Shown piece after piece: positions 41,616-48,576 of a stretch of 64,000 nucleotides of DNA. A model generated the notes under the pieces. The model was not told where the DNA came from and searched no databases. It was given only the letters and a program-made list of their open reading frames with translations. The stretch is from positions 434,001-498,000 of the forward strand of contig UCIA01000002.1 in assembly GCA_900472295.1 (NCBI GenBank), in the 5' to 3' direction. The translations under genes were made by a program, and so were the position numbers. The stretch is from Hyphomicrobiales bacterium (GTDB taxonomy: Bacteria; Pseudomonadota; Alphaproteobacteria; Rhizobiales; Rhizobiaceae). Each line of letters starts with the position of its first letter. The first letter of the stretch is position 1.

Positions 41616-42545
41616 ATGGCGCCGAGGAAAGTTATTATCACCTGCGCGGTCACCGGTTCGGTGCACACCCCATCCATGTCGCCCTATCTGCCGGTGACGC
41701 CGGACCAGATCGCGACCGATGCCATTGCGGCGGCCGAAGCCGGCGCCTCGATCCTGCACCTGCACGCCCGCGATCCCAGGGACGGCCGTCCGACCGCCGA
41801 TCCTGACGTGTTCATGCAATTCCTGCCGCGCATCAAGCAGGCGACCGATGCTGTCATCAACATCACCACCGGTGGCTCATCGCTGATGACGCTGGACCAG
41901 CGGCTGGCGGCGCCGCTGCGGGCCGAGCCCGAAATGTGCTCGCTCAACATGGGCTCGATGAATTTTGCGCTGTTCCCGATGCTCGACAAGCCAAGGGAGT
42001 GGCAGCACGAGTGGGAACCGAAACTGCTCGAAGCCACGCGCGACACCATCTTCAAAAACACCTTTGCCGATATGGAAGGCGTGCTCGAAAAGCTCGGCAA
42101 GGGCTGCGGTACGCGCTTCGAGTTCGAATGCTACGATGTCGGCCATCTCTATTCGCTGGCGCATTTTCGCGACCGCGGACTGGTGTCCGGGCCGCTCTTC
42201 ATCCAGTTCGTGCTTGGCATTTTGGGCGGCATCGGCGCCGATCCCGACAATCTCATCCACATGAAGCGCATCGCCGACAAATTGTTCGGCGACAGCTACC
42301 AGTTCTCGCTGCTCGCCGCCGGCCGCAACCAGATGCCGCTGATCTCGATTGCGGCTGCGATGGGCGGCAATGTCCGCGTCGGGCTGGAGGACAGTCTTTA
42401 CGATGGAAGGCAGCTGGCGAAATCCAATGCCGACCAGGTGCGCAGGATACGTGGCATTCTCGATGGGTTGTCGCTGGAGGTTGCAACACCGACGGAGGCG
42501 CGTGACATGCTGGCGCTGAAGGGCGGTGATCGGGTGGCGTTTTGA
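41616..42545 (+). CDS. Beta-keto acid cleavage enzyme (BKACE, DUF849 / Kce family)
   Basis: A 309-residue TIM-barrel zinc enzyme. H48 and H50 in the HLHAR motif are zinc ligands; the SPYLPVTPDQIA segment (22-33) and NITTGG motif are conserved in the family, and GLEDSLY near 253 supplies the late ligand/acid region. BKACEs condense a beta-keto acid with acetyl-CoA, giving acetoacetate and a new CoA thioester; 3-keto-5-aminohexanoate cleavage in lysine fermentation is the founding example. Eleven bases separate it from the aminotransferase. Confidence 0.9.
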   Translation: MAPRKVIITCAVTGSVHTPSMSPYLPVTPDQIATDAIAAAEAGASILHLHARDPRDGRPTADPDVFMQFLPRIKQATDAVINITTGGSSLMTLDQRLAAPLRAEPEMCSLNMGSMNFALFPMLDKPREWQHEWEPKLLEATRDTIFKNTFADMEGVLEKLGKGCGTRFEFECYDVGHLYSLAHFRDRGLVSGPLFIQFVLGILGGIGADPDNLIHMKRIADKLFGDSYQFSLLAAGRNQMPLISIAAAMGGNVRVGLEDSLYDGRQLAKSNADQVRRIRGILDGLSLEVATPTEARDMLALKGGDRVAF

Positions 42546-42573
42546 GATGATTGAGATGACGGTGCCCAGTCGC

Positions 42574-42729
42574 ACCCCCCTCTGTCCTGCCGGCCATCTC
42601 CCCCTCAAGGGGGGAGATTGGATGTCGTCACGGCCTTCGCAAACCTCCAACGGTGCAGGATGGACCGCAGCGCAGAAACTGCTGATCTCCCCCCTTGAGG
42701 GGGAGATGTCCGGCAGGACAGAGGGGGGT
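42574..42729. repeat. 156 bp near-perfect palindromic repeat
   Basis: The left arm (42574-42618) and the reverse complement of the right arm (42685-42729) are 45 bp long and differ at one base. Each arm itself contains a hairpin CTCCCCCTCAAGGGGGGAG. The centre (about 42619-42684) is unique sequence. It lies between the beta-keto acid cleavage gene and the acetyltransferase gene and could act as a transcriptional or mRNA-stability boundary. Same plan as the element at 9044-9218. Confidence 0.88.
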
Positions 42730-42749
42730 ACCTGGACGCCTTGCCTATC

Positions 42750-43262
42750 ATGAGCAGCACTCCCCAAGTCACCCTCCGTCCCGGCACCATCGACGACGTC
42801 GGCACCATCCACGCCGCGCTGCACAAGCTCGGCACCCATATCGGTGCGCATCAGGAGATCACCTCCACCGCCGACGACCTCCGCCGTTACGGTTTCGGCG
42901 AAAAACCCGCCTTCTCCACCCTGATTGCCGAGATCGGCGGCGAGTTTGCTGGGCTCTGCCTGCATTTCCCGATCTTCTCGACCTGGATGGGACGGCCCGG
43001 CGTCTACATCCAGGACCTTTATGTCGAGGACCGCTTTCGCGGCCGCAAGGTCGGCGAAAAACTGCTGCGTTGCGTCGCGCGCGACTGCCGCAGGGATGGC
43101 GGAGCCTATCTCAGGCTGTCGGTCGATACCGACAATGAAAGCGCCAAAGCCTTCTATGAGAAGCTCGGCATTGGCTGGGCGCATTACGAGCAGACGCAGA
43201 AGATCGTCGGCGAGGCCTTTTTCGCCTTTGCCGATGCAGCGCAGGATGGGGAAACGGAATGA
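42750..43262 (+). CDS. GNAT-family N-acetyltransferase
   Basis: 170 residues. The acetyl-CoA binding loop is RFRGRKVGEKLL (about 97-108), followed by LSVDTDNESAKAFYEKLG, the classical motif B region. The fold resembles polyamine/diamine acetyltransferases (YIQDLYVEDRFRGR is seen in the spermidine/spermine acetyltransferase group), but acceptor specificity is uncertain. The start ATG at 42750 is 21 bp past the palindromic repeat and has no strong ribosome-binding site. Its stop overlaps the start of the next gene (ATGA). Confidence 0.85.
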   Translation: MSSTPQVTLRPGTIDDVGTIHAALHKLGTHIGAHQEITSTADDLRRYGFGEKPAFSTLIAEIGGEFAGLCLHFPIFSTWMGRPGVYIQDLYVEDRFRGRKVGEKLLRCVARDCRRDGGAYLRLSVDTDNESAKAFYEKLGIGWAHYEQTQKIVGEAFFAFADAAQDGETE

Positions 43263-44287
43263 AAGCTTTCTTTGCCGAGGAGCAGACACGCCATGACCCC
43301 AAGGCCTTCCTGTCGAGCGGCGCGCCGCAGCCCAATCCTGAACAACCGGCGCGCGCCGAGCGATTGTTAGCCGGCGCAAGATCAGCCGGATTGACGATCG
43401 AACGCCCCAGGGATCACGGCCTCGGCCCGGTTGCTGCGGTGCATACGCCGGAGTATCTCTCGTTCCTCGAACATATCTTCGCGCGCTGGCAGCGCATCGA
43501 GGGCGCCTCGGCGGAAGTCATCCCCAACATCCATCCCATTGGTCGTACAGGGTCGTATCCGGCCTCGGCGGTGGGCCAAGCCGGTTACCACATGGCCGAC
43601 ACCGCCTGCCCGATTTCAGCCGAGACCTGGCAGAGCGCGCTATGGAGCGCCTGGAGCGCGGTCGAGGCCGCAGAGACGGTGATATCAGGCGCGCCGGCCG
43701 CCTATGCACTCTGCCGGCCGCCCGGCCACCACGCCTTCGCCGATGTCGCCGGCGGCTTCTGCTTCATCAACAATTCGGCGGTCGCGGCCCAGATGTTGCG
43801 CAAACAGGCCGCGCGGGTGGCGATCCTCGACGTCGACCTGCATCACGGCAATGGGACACAAGGCATCTTTTACGCACGGCCCGATGTGCTCACCGTCTCG
43901 CTGCATGCTGACCCCGTGCGCTTCTATCCGTTCTTCTGGGGGCATGCCGACGAACGTGGCGAAGGGCCGGGCCTCGGCTATAATTTCAACCTGCCATTGC
44001 CGCGCAAATCCGCCGATGCGGCGTTTCTCGAAGCGCTGGAAGTTGCGTTCCAGCGCATCCGCGCGTTCTCGCCGGACGCACTTGTCGTGGCGCTCGGTCT
44101 TGATGCGTTTGAGGGCGATCCGTTTGGTGGGCTTTCGGTGACCACGCCCGGCTTCTCGCGCATCGGCGAGGCGATTGCAAAACTCGGCCTGCCGACGGTG
44201 ATCGTGCAGGAAGGCGGCTATCTCTGCGACGCGCTCGGCGACAATCTCACCGCTTTCCTCACCGGCTTCGGCGGCAAACAGCGATAG
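43259..44287 (+). CDS. Histone deacetylase-like / acetylpolyamine amidohydrolase family protein
   Basis: 342 residues. Zinc-deacetylase motifs in order: RPPGHHA (about 152-158), ILDVDLHHGNGTQ (about 188-200), and LDAFEGDP near 280 with a metal Asp, then EGGYL near 320. These are the metal ligands and His-His relay of the class. Bacterial members include acetylpolyamine amidohydrolases and amide hydrolases. It is translationally coupled to the acetyltransferase, so acetylation and deacetylation of one compound is a reasonable inference. Confidence 0.87.
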   Translation: MKAFFAEEQTRHDPKAFLSSGAPQPNPEQPARAERLLAGARSAGLTIERPRDHGLGPVAAVHTPEYLSFLEHIFARWQRIEGASAEVIPNIHPIGRTGSYPASAVGQAGYHMADTACPISAETWQSALWSAWSAVEAAETVISGAPAAYALCRPPGHHAFADVAGGFCFINNSAVAAQMLRKQAARVAILDVDLHHGNGTQGIFYARPDVLTVSLHADPVRFYPFFWGHADERGEGPGLGYNFNLPLPRKSADAAFLEALEVAFQRIRAFSPDALVVALGLDAFEGDPFGGLSVTTPGFSRIGEAIAKLGLPTVIVQEGGYLCDALGDNLTAFLTGFGGKQR

Positions 44288-44291
44288 CTGA

Positions 44292-45554
44292 CTAGCGCTG
44301 TTGCCTCAGCATGGCGATGACCCGATGCACGCTTTCCAGCGTCTCGTCGATTTCGGCCGCCGTGTTGTAATGCGCAATGCCGATGCGCACGACGCCCTGC
44401 TCGGCCGGAATGCCGAGTTGATGGACGATCTCCCAGGCGTAGTTGTGGCCCGACCACAGAAAAATGTTTTCGGCATTCATCTGCCGCACGATCGTTTCCG
44501 GCACGATGCCGTCGACCGTGAAGGATACGGTCGGCACGCGCTCGCTCACGCGTTCGGGATCGGTAATGCCGCGAATGGTCAGACCCTCAATGTCGGACAG
44601 CCCTTCGATCAACCTGAGCGCCAGCGGGTTCTCGTGGGCAATCGCGACTTCAAATGCCTTGGCGATTTTGCGTCTCCGCGAACCGCCCTCACCCGCTGCG
44701 GCACCGAGATCGGCGAAGTAATCCACCGCTGCCGTAAGGCCTGCCATCAGCTCGATCTGCGGCGTGCCGAGTTCGAAGCGCTCCGGCAGATCGTTGGACG
44801 AGCAACGGCATTTGTAGGGCTGCAGCGCATCGATGACGTCGCGGCGTCCCCAAAGGATGCCCATATGCGGGCCGAAGAATTTGTAGGCCGAGCAGACCAG
44901 GAAGTCGCAGCCGAGGTCCTGTACATCGACCAGTCCGTGCGGCGCGAACTGCACGGCGTCGACATAGACCAGTGCGCCAGCCTGTTTGGCTATTCGCGTC
45001 AGCGCCTTGACCCGGTTGATCGAGCCGGTGAGGTTCGAGGCATAGTTCAGGGCGACAAGCTGTGTCTTGTCGGAGAGCAGAGCGCTGAGAGCTGTCTCTT
45101 CGACCTGCCAGCTCTTCTCATCGAAGGGCAGGAAGCGCAGGACGAGGCCGAGGTCTTCGGCCAGCTGCAGCCAGGGCGAGACATTGCCCTCATGGTCCAT
45201 GCGGGTGACGATGATCTCGTCGCCCGGCGTGAAGCCGCGACCGAGCGTGCGCGACATGTGATAGGTCAGCGTCGTCATGTTGGCGCCGATGATGATTTCC
45301 TCATGGCTCGCGGCACCGAGAAAATCGGCCATCGCCGCATGCGCGTCGTCGACCACTTGTTGCGCCGCTATGGTGGTTTCGAAATAGCCGCCGAGATTGG
45401 CATTGGTGGTCAAGAGGCAGCGCGCCACCGCATCGGCGACCGCTTGCGGCACCTGTGTGCCGGCCGGATTGTCGAGATAGATGCGCCGGCGGCCTTTGTT
45501 GGTCAGGTCCAGAGCCGGAAATTTCCCCCTGACGGTCTCGATCGGAAAATCCAT
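44292..45554 (-). CDS. Class V PLP aminotransferase (cysteine desulfurase-like, VC1184 type)
   Basis: 420 residues. The PLP Lys is in CSAYKFFGPHMG (about residue 225). RRIYLDNPAGTQVPQ near 17 and MDHEGNVSPW near 124 fit the cysteine desulfurase-like subfamily TIGR01976, which lacks the catalytic Cys loop of NifS/IscS. AAGGGGA and GGGGA precede the ATG at 45554. No Fe-S assembly genes are nearby, so true desulfurase activity is unlikely. It is convergent with the deacetylase gene (4 bp gap). Confidence 0.83.
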   Translation of the reverse strand: MDFPIETVRGKFPALDLTNKGRRRIYLDNPAGTQVPQAVADAVARCLLTTNANLGGYFETTIAAQQVVDDAHAAMADFLGAASHEEIIIGANMTTLTYHMSRTLGRGFTPGDEIIVTRMDHEGNVSPWLQLAEDLGLVLRFLPFDEKSWQVEETALSALLSDKTQLVALNYASNLTGSINRVKALTRIAKQAGALVYVDAVQFAPHGLVDVQDLGCDFLVCSAYKFFGPHMGILWGRRDVIDALQPYKCRCSSNDLPERFELGTPQIELMAGLTAAVDYFADLGAAAGEGGSRRRKIAKAFEVAIAHENPLALRLIEGLSDIEGLTIRGITDPERVSERVPTVSFTVDGIVPETIVRQMNAENIFLWSGHNYAWEIVHQLGIPAEQGVVRIGIAHYNTAAEIDETLESVHRVIAMLRQQR

Positions 45555-45606
45555 TGCTGTCCCCTTCCCCTTGTCTTTGCTCGGCAATTCCATCCGGATG
45601 GCCCGC

Positions 45607-46674
45607 TTATGGGCAGGGATTGCCGACGCGCTGGTGGATAGCGTCGACAGCCTTCTGCATCTCGTCAGTCCAGGTCACGTCGACCGATGACAGCGCCATC
45701 TCGAGCTGCGCAATGGTCGTCGCGCCGATGATGTTGGAGGTAACAAAGGGCCGGCTCGATACATAGGCGTTGGCAAACAGCGCCGGCTCGAGGCCGAAGG
45801 AGCGCGCCAGCTCATTGTATTCGAGCTGCGCTTCCGCGGCATTCGGCGTCTCGTAACGCTGGCCGCGGTTGAAAAGCTGCGAGCGCGAGCCCTGCGGCCG
45901 CGCGCCATGGTCGTATTTGCCGGTGAGATATCCTTGCGCCAGCGGCGAATAGGCAAGAAAGCCAACCTCTTCGCGCGCGCAGACTTCGGCGAGATTCACC
46001 TCAAACGTGCGGTTGACGAGGTTGTAGGCGTTTTGCAGCGAAACAACGCGCGGGCCGACGCCCTTGTCGGCCTCGGCGATGAACCGCATGACGCCCCAGG
46101 AGTTTTCGTTCGACAGGCCGAGATGGCGGATTTTTCCAGCCTTCACCAGTTCATCGAAGACGGCCAGCGTCTCGGCAATCGGAGTCTCGCCGGCCGGCGC
46201 GCCAACCGCGTCGGCACGGCGCGGCGTGGCGCCGACACGGGTCGGATTGGCACCCCAGGGGATGTCGCGCTCCGGCCAATGGATCTGGTAGAGGTCGAGA
46301 TAGTCGGTGCCGAGCTTGGCCAGCGATTTATCGATGGCGTCAAGAATGTCGGCGCGCACCAGTTTCGACGGACGGCCGCCGCGAAACCAGCTGTTGGCGG
46401 TGCGTCCCACCACTTTCGAGGCCAGAATGACCTTGTCGCGGTTGCCGTTGGCCTTCATCCAGCTGCCGATGATCTTTTCCGTGCGCCCTTGCGTCTCGGC
46501 CTTGGGCGGGATCGGGTAGAGCTCGGCGGTGTCGATGAAATTGACGCCGCGCGCAAAGGCCAGATCCATCTGCGCGTGGCCTTCGGCCTCGGTGTTTTGC
46601 TCTCCCCAGGTCATCGACCCCAGGCAGATCTGGGTAACAAGAAGATCGGTCCGACCGAGACGGCGTTTGTGCAT
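45607..46674 (-). CDS. Aldo/keto reductase (Tas-like)
   Basis: 355-residue NADPH-dependent oxidoreductase. FIDTAELYPIPPKAET (about residues 46-61) contains the catalytic Tyr and matches the Tas subgroup; Asp and Lys of the tetrad lie at DTAE and ILASKVVG. The insertion around EQNTEAEG and the GWLxYSPLAQGYLTGKY region fit the same group. GGAG lies eight bases before the ATG at 46674. Substrate unknown. It sits 52 bp upstream of the class V aminotransferase on the same strand and may be co-transcribed with it. Confidence 0.85.
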   Translation of the reverse strand: MHKRRLGRTDLLVTQICLGSMTWGEQNTEAEGHAQMDLAFARGVNFIDTAELYPIPPKAETQGRTEKIIGSWMKANGNRDKVILASKVVGRTANSWFRGGRPSKLVRADILDAIDKSLAKLGTDYLDLYQIHWPERDIPWGANPTRVGATPRRADAVGAPAGETPIAETLAVFDELVKAGKIRHLGLSNENSWGVMRFIAEADKGVGPRVVSLQNAYNLVNRTFEVNLAEVCAREEVGFLAYSPLAQGYLTGKYDHGARPQGSRSQLFNRGQRYETPNAAEAQLEYNELARSFGLEPALFANAYVSSRPFVTSNIIGATTIAQLEMALSSVDVTWTDEMQKAVDAIHQRVGNPCP

Positions 46675-46793
46675 GGAATTTTCTCCGGCGGGAATTTTGG
46701 CGCGGCAGCGCTGGAAGGAAGCCGTATCTATAGGGAAAGCAGCCGCGCTCTCCAAGCCTCAGCAGGCCGACTTTTGCGTGAACCGGAGAAAAG

Positions 46794-47267
46794 TCAGCGC
46801 CGGGCGCCCGCCAAAGCGCGCCGTTTGGCCTCGTCGATCAGCATGTTGGCGACCTGCATGCGGATCATCGCGCGCTGGCGCAGATGCGGGGCGACCCGGT
46901 CGGGATGGTTGGCGAAGGCAAAGCTGCGGCGCATCCGGCCAAGATCGGCGTTCTTGACGGGATGGTCGAGGCCAAGTTCGACGGCAATCGCGTCCGGGTC
47001 GATCGGCGGCAGCTTTTCCTCGGGCTTTGTCTCTTCGCCGGCGAGCGCCAGCTTGGCATGATCGAGAAGGGCTGCGAATTCGGCGGCGAGATCGGCGCCC
47101 GCCTCGCGATATTCGGCGGCGAAGGTTTCGCCGGAGACTTTGATGCGGCCGGAATGAAGCTCGTCGGCCACGGAGAGATAGTCGAACGGGATCGACGGCC
47201 GCGCGCCCGTATCACCGCTCGTCTCCTCGCCGTCCTTGTCGGAGGCGACGAACAGATCGTCGAGCAA
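46794..47267 (-). CDS. J-domain-like protein with HPD motif
   Basis: About 157 residues. The C-terminal part reads RRSFAFANHPDRVAPHLRQR (HPD at 121-123), followed by a helix with AN.L.DEAKRR, matching helices II-III of a DnaJ domain. The N-terminal half is acidic and unlike DnaJ. It might stimulate DnaK or be a decayed J protein. The first in-frame start is TTG at 47267 with only a weak site; the frame stays open beyond it for about 30 codons without an ATG, so the start is uncertain. Confidence 0.6.
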   Translation of the reverse strand: MLDDLFVASDKDGEETSGDTGARPSIPFDYLSVADELHSGRIKVSGETFAAEYREAGADLAAEFAALLDHAKLALAGEETKPEEKLPPIDPDAIAVELGLDHPVKNADLGRMRRSFAFANHPDRVAPHLRQRAMIRMQVANMLIDEAKRRALAGARR

Positions 47268-47442
47268 GGAAGCGAAATCCCGCTTGGCGCCGATGTCAGC
47301 CTCCCTCTCGTTTTGCGCATGCGAACAGAGCCGGTCGCACCATAGAACCGGCTCGTTAAAAATGAATGCCGTTGATCTTAACCAGTTTAGACGTTCGCCA
47401 AGCTGACTAAGCCAGTTTTGCTGGCTGCTGATGCAAGCTCAA

Positions 47443-47475
47443 CAAAAAGCCGGACTGCATTTTCATGCAGTCCGG
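47443..47475 (-). terminator. Minus-strand intrinsic terminator (end of candidate small RNA)
   Basis: CCGGACTGCA (47450-47459) and TGCAGTCCGG (47466-47475) form a perfect 10 bp stem with a six-base loop. On the minus strand it is followed by CTTTTTG, so it should terminate leftward transcription. It is the second of two leftward terminators in this intergenic region. Confidence 0.78.
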
Positions 47476-47572
47476 AAATTCGCCAGGAGTGGCGAGGAAA
47501 AGCCGGCCATGTGCCAGCGTCTATGCATACGGGCGGGACGCGCCAGAAGTTTCACATGGGCCAATTGTGCCG
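47443..47572 (-). ncRNA. Candidate minus-strand small RNA with CUCC loop
   Basis: Lying between two leftward terminators, this stretch would make an RNA of about 100-130 nt. Just before its terminator hairpin it has a perfect TCGCCA/TGGCGA stem (47480-47495) with a CTCC loop, an anti-Shine-Dalgarno motif seen in several families of alphaproteobacterial trans-acting small RNAs. Further CUCC/CCUC motifs precede it. No promoter was identified and no Rfam search was done. Confidence 0.42.
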
Positions 47573-47604
47573 AAAAAAAATTGCATGGCATGGCTGCCAT
47601 GCAA
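47573..47604 (-). terminator. Minus-strand intrinsic terminator
   Basis: TTGCATGGCA (47581-47590) and TGCCATGCAA (47595-47604) form a perfect 10 bp stem with a TGGC loop. The eight A residues at about 47573-47580 become U8 on the minus strand. It would end leftward transcripts coming from the K+ channel gene or from an antisense RNA to the small ORF at 47675. Confidence 0.75.
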
Positions 47605-47674
47605 ATGCTGCACTGCACAATCTTCACAATTTTCCTATATTCGGGATCGTGGAGGATTAACAAGGGGCCGAATC

Positions 47675-47839
47675 ATGGGGTTCTTCACTGAAATGTTTGC
47701 TCGTCCGCGTCCGCAAGAGCATCAGCGTTACCGCTCCGCACTGGCGCTGCTGCATTCGATGAGCAATGCCGACCGCGCCGACATCGGCATCAAGCCGGCC
47801 GACTTCCCGCGTATCGCCCGCGAAATGTCTGTGCGCTGA
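47675..47839 (+). CDS. DUF1127-like very small protein
   Basis: 54 residues. The C-terminal half (HSMSNADRADIGIKPADFPRIAREM) carries the DIG core of DUF1127-like small proteins; the N-terminus lacks the usual arginine-rich stretch. AAGGGG lies seven bases before the ATG. The upstream 300 bp holds the two leftward terminators and the small RNA candidate. Possible RNA-binding role is inference from the family. Confidence 0.7.
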   Translation: MGFFTEMFARPRPQEHQRYRSALALLHSMSNADRADIGIKPADFPRIAREMSVR

Positions 47840-47875
47840 TCAGGTGGCGCCGAACTTCTCAGAAGTGCCAGCTTT

Positions 47876-48310
47876 TCAGAAGTGCTTATCGCGCTCGAAC
47901 GGGCCGAAGCGGATGCCTGACGTGACGAGGTAGGCCGCCGACCAGCCCATGATCAGGAAGCCGGCGATGCCTTCCATCGCCGCCAGCAGCCGCCACTCGG
48001 GCGACGGCGCCACGTCGGTAAAGCCGATCGTGGCGAAAGCCGAGGCCGAGAAATAGAAGGCCGTGTCGAAATTCGCGAAAGCGCCGACCGCGACCATGCC
48101 GGCGGCCCAAAGCGCCAGTTCGACGCAGACAAGCACGAACATGCCGAGCGCCAGCACCGCCAGCGCAACGACTTTTCCCGCTCGACTGCCGTCCAGCCAG
48201 GAACGCGCCAGCAGGTAAGCGATGATCTGCGTCAGCAAGATCAGCCCGCCGGCGTGCACCAGAAATGTCACCACATCGAAGACTGTCGCTAGCAGCAGAT
48301 TGGCAAGCAC
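47876..48310 (-). CDS. Two-transmembrane potassium channel-like protein
   Basis: A 144-residue membrane protein. Three or four hydrophobic segments; the pore loop is AFATIGFTDVAP (about residues 92-103), where TIGFTD resembles the TVGYGD potassium selectivity filter with Tyr to Phe and Gly to Thr changes, as in the Ion_trans_2 family. No cytoplasmic gating domain is present. Ion selectivity is therefore likely K+ but not certain. It is flanked upstream by a RIME1 repeat. Confidence 0.8.
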   Translation of the reverse strand: MLANLLLATVFDVVTFLVHAGGLILLTQIIAYLLARSWLDGSRAGKVVALAVLALGMFVLVCVELALWAAGMVAVGAFANFDTAFYFSASAFATIGFTDVAPSPEWRLLAAMEGIAGFLIMGWSAAYLVTSGIRFGPFERDKHF

Positions 48311-48341
48311 GGCTGACCCTTTCCCGAGCCGGTCGGCCTAT

Positions 48342-48444
48342 TAGAGCAATTCCAGGAAAAGTGTGAGCGGTTTTCCGTCCGGAATTGCGTCAAAACAAAG
48401 AGATAGAGCGGATCGCCGTTTCCGTGAAACGGTGAAACGCTCTA
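48342..48444. repeat. RIME1-type intergenic mosaic element
   Basis: About 103 bp starting TAGAGCAATTCC and ending GAAACGCTCTA. It consists of two palindromes: GAGCAATTCC/GGAATTGC, and AGAGCG..CCGTTTCC/GAAACGG..CGCTCT. This is the sequence pattern of RIME1, a repeat common in Rhizobium and relatives. Recognition is from memory, not a search. Confidence 0.85.
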
Positions 48445-48512
48445 GCCGATGGTGTGCTATCTGCGTCAAGAAAGCAGACATTTTGCCTCATCTGGCAGTT
48501 GATGGGTCGGCT

Positions 48513-48548
48513 AAAACCTGAAAGCTTGGCCAAAACCTGAAAGCTTGG
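48513..48548 (+). repeat. Two 17 bp direct repeats upstream of the formaldehyde operon
   Basis: AAAACCTGAAAGCTTGG occurs at 48513-48529 and again at 48532-48548, with a 19 bp period. A partial third copy (TAAAATTG) follows. The pair ends 28 bp before the ATG of the alcohol dehydrogenase gene, so it may be an operator or a duplicated leader. Confidence 0.6.
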
Positions 48549-48576
48549 ACTAAAATTGCATGGGAGGAATTGCCTG

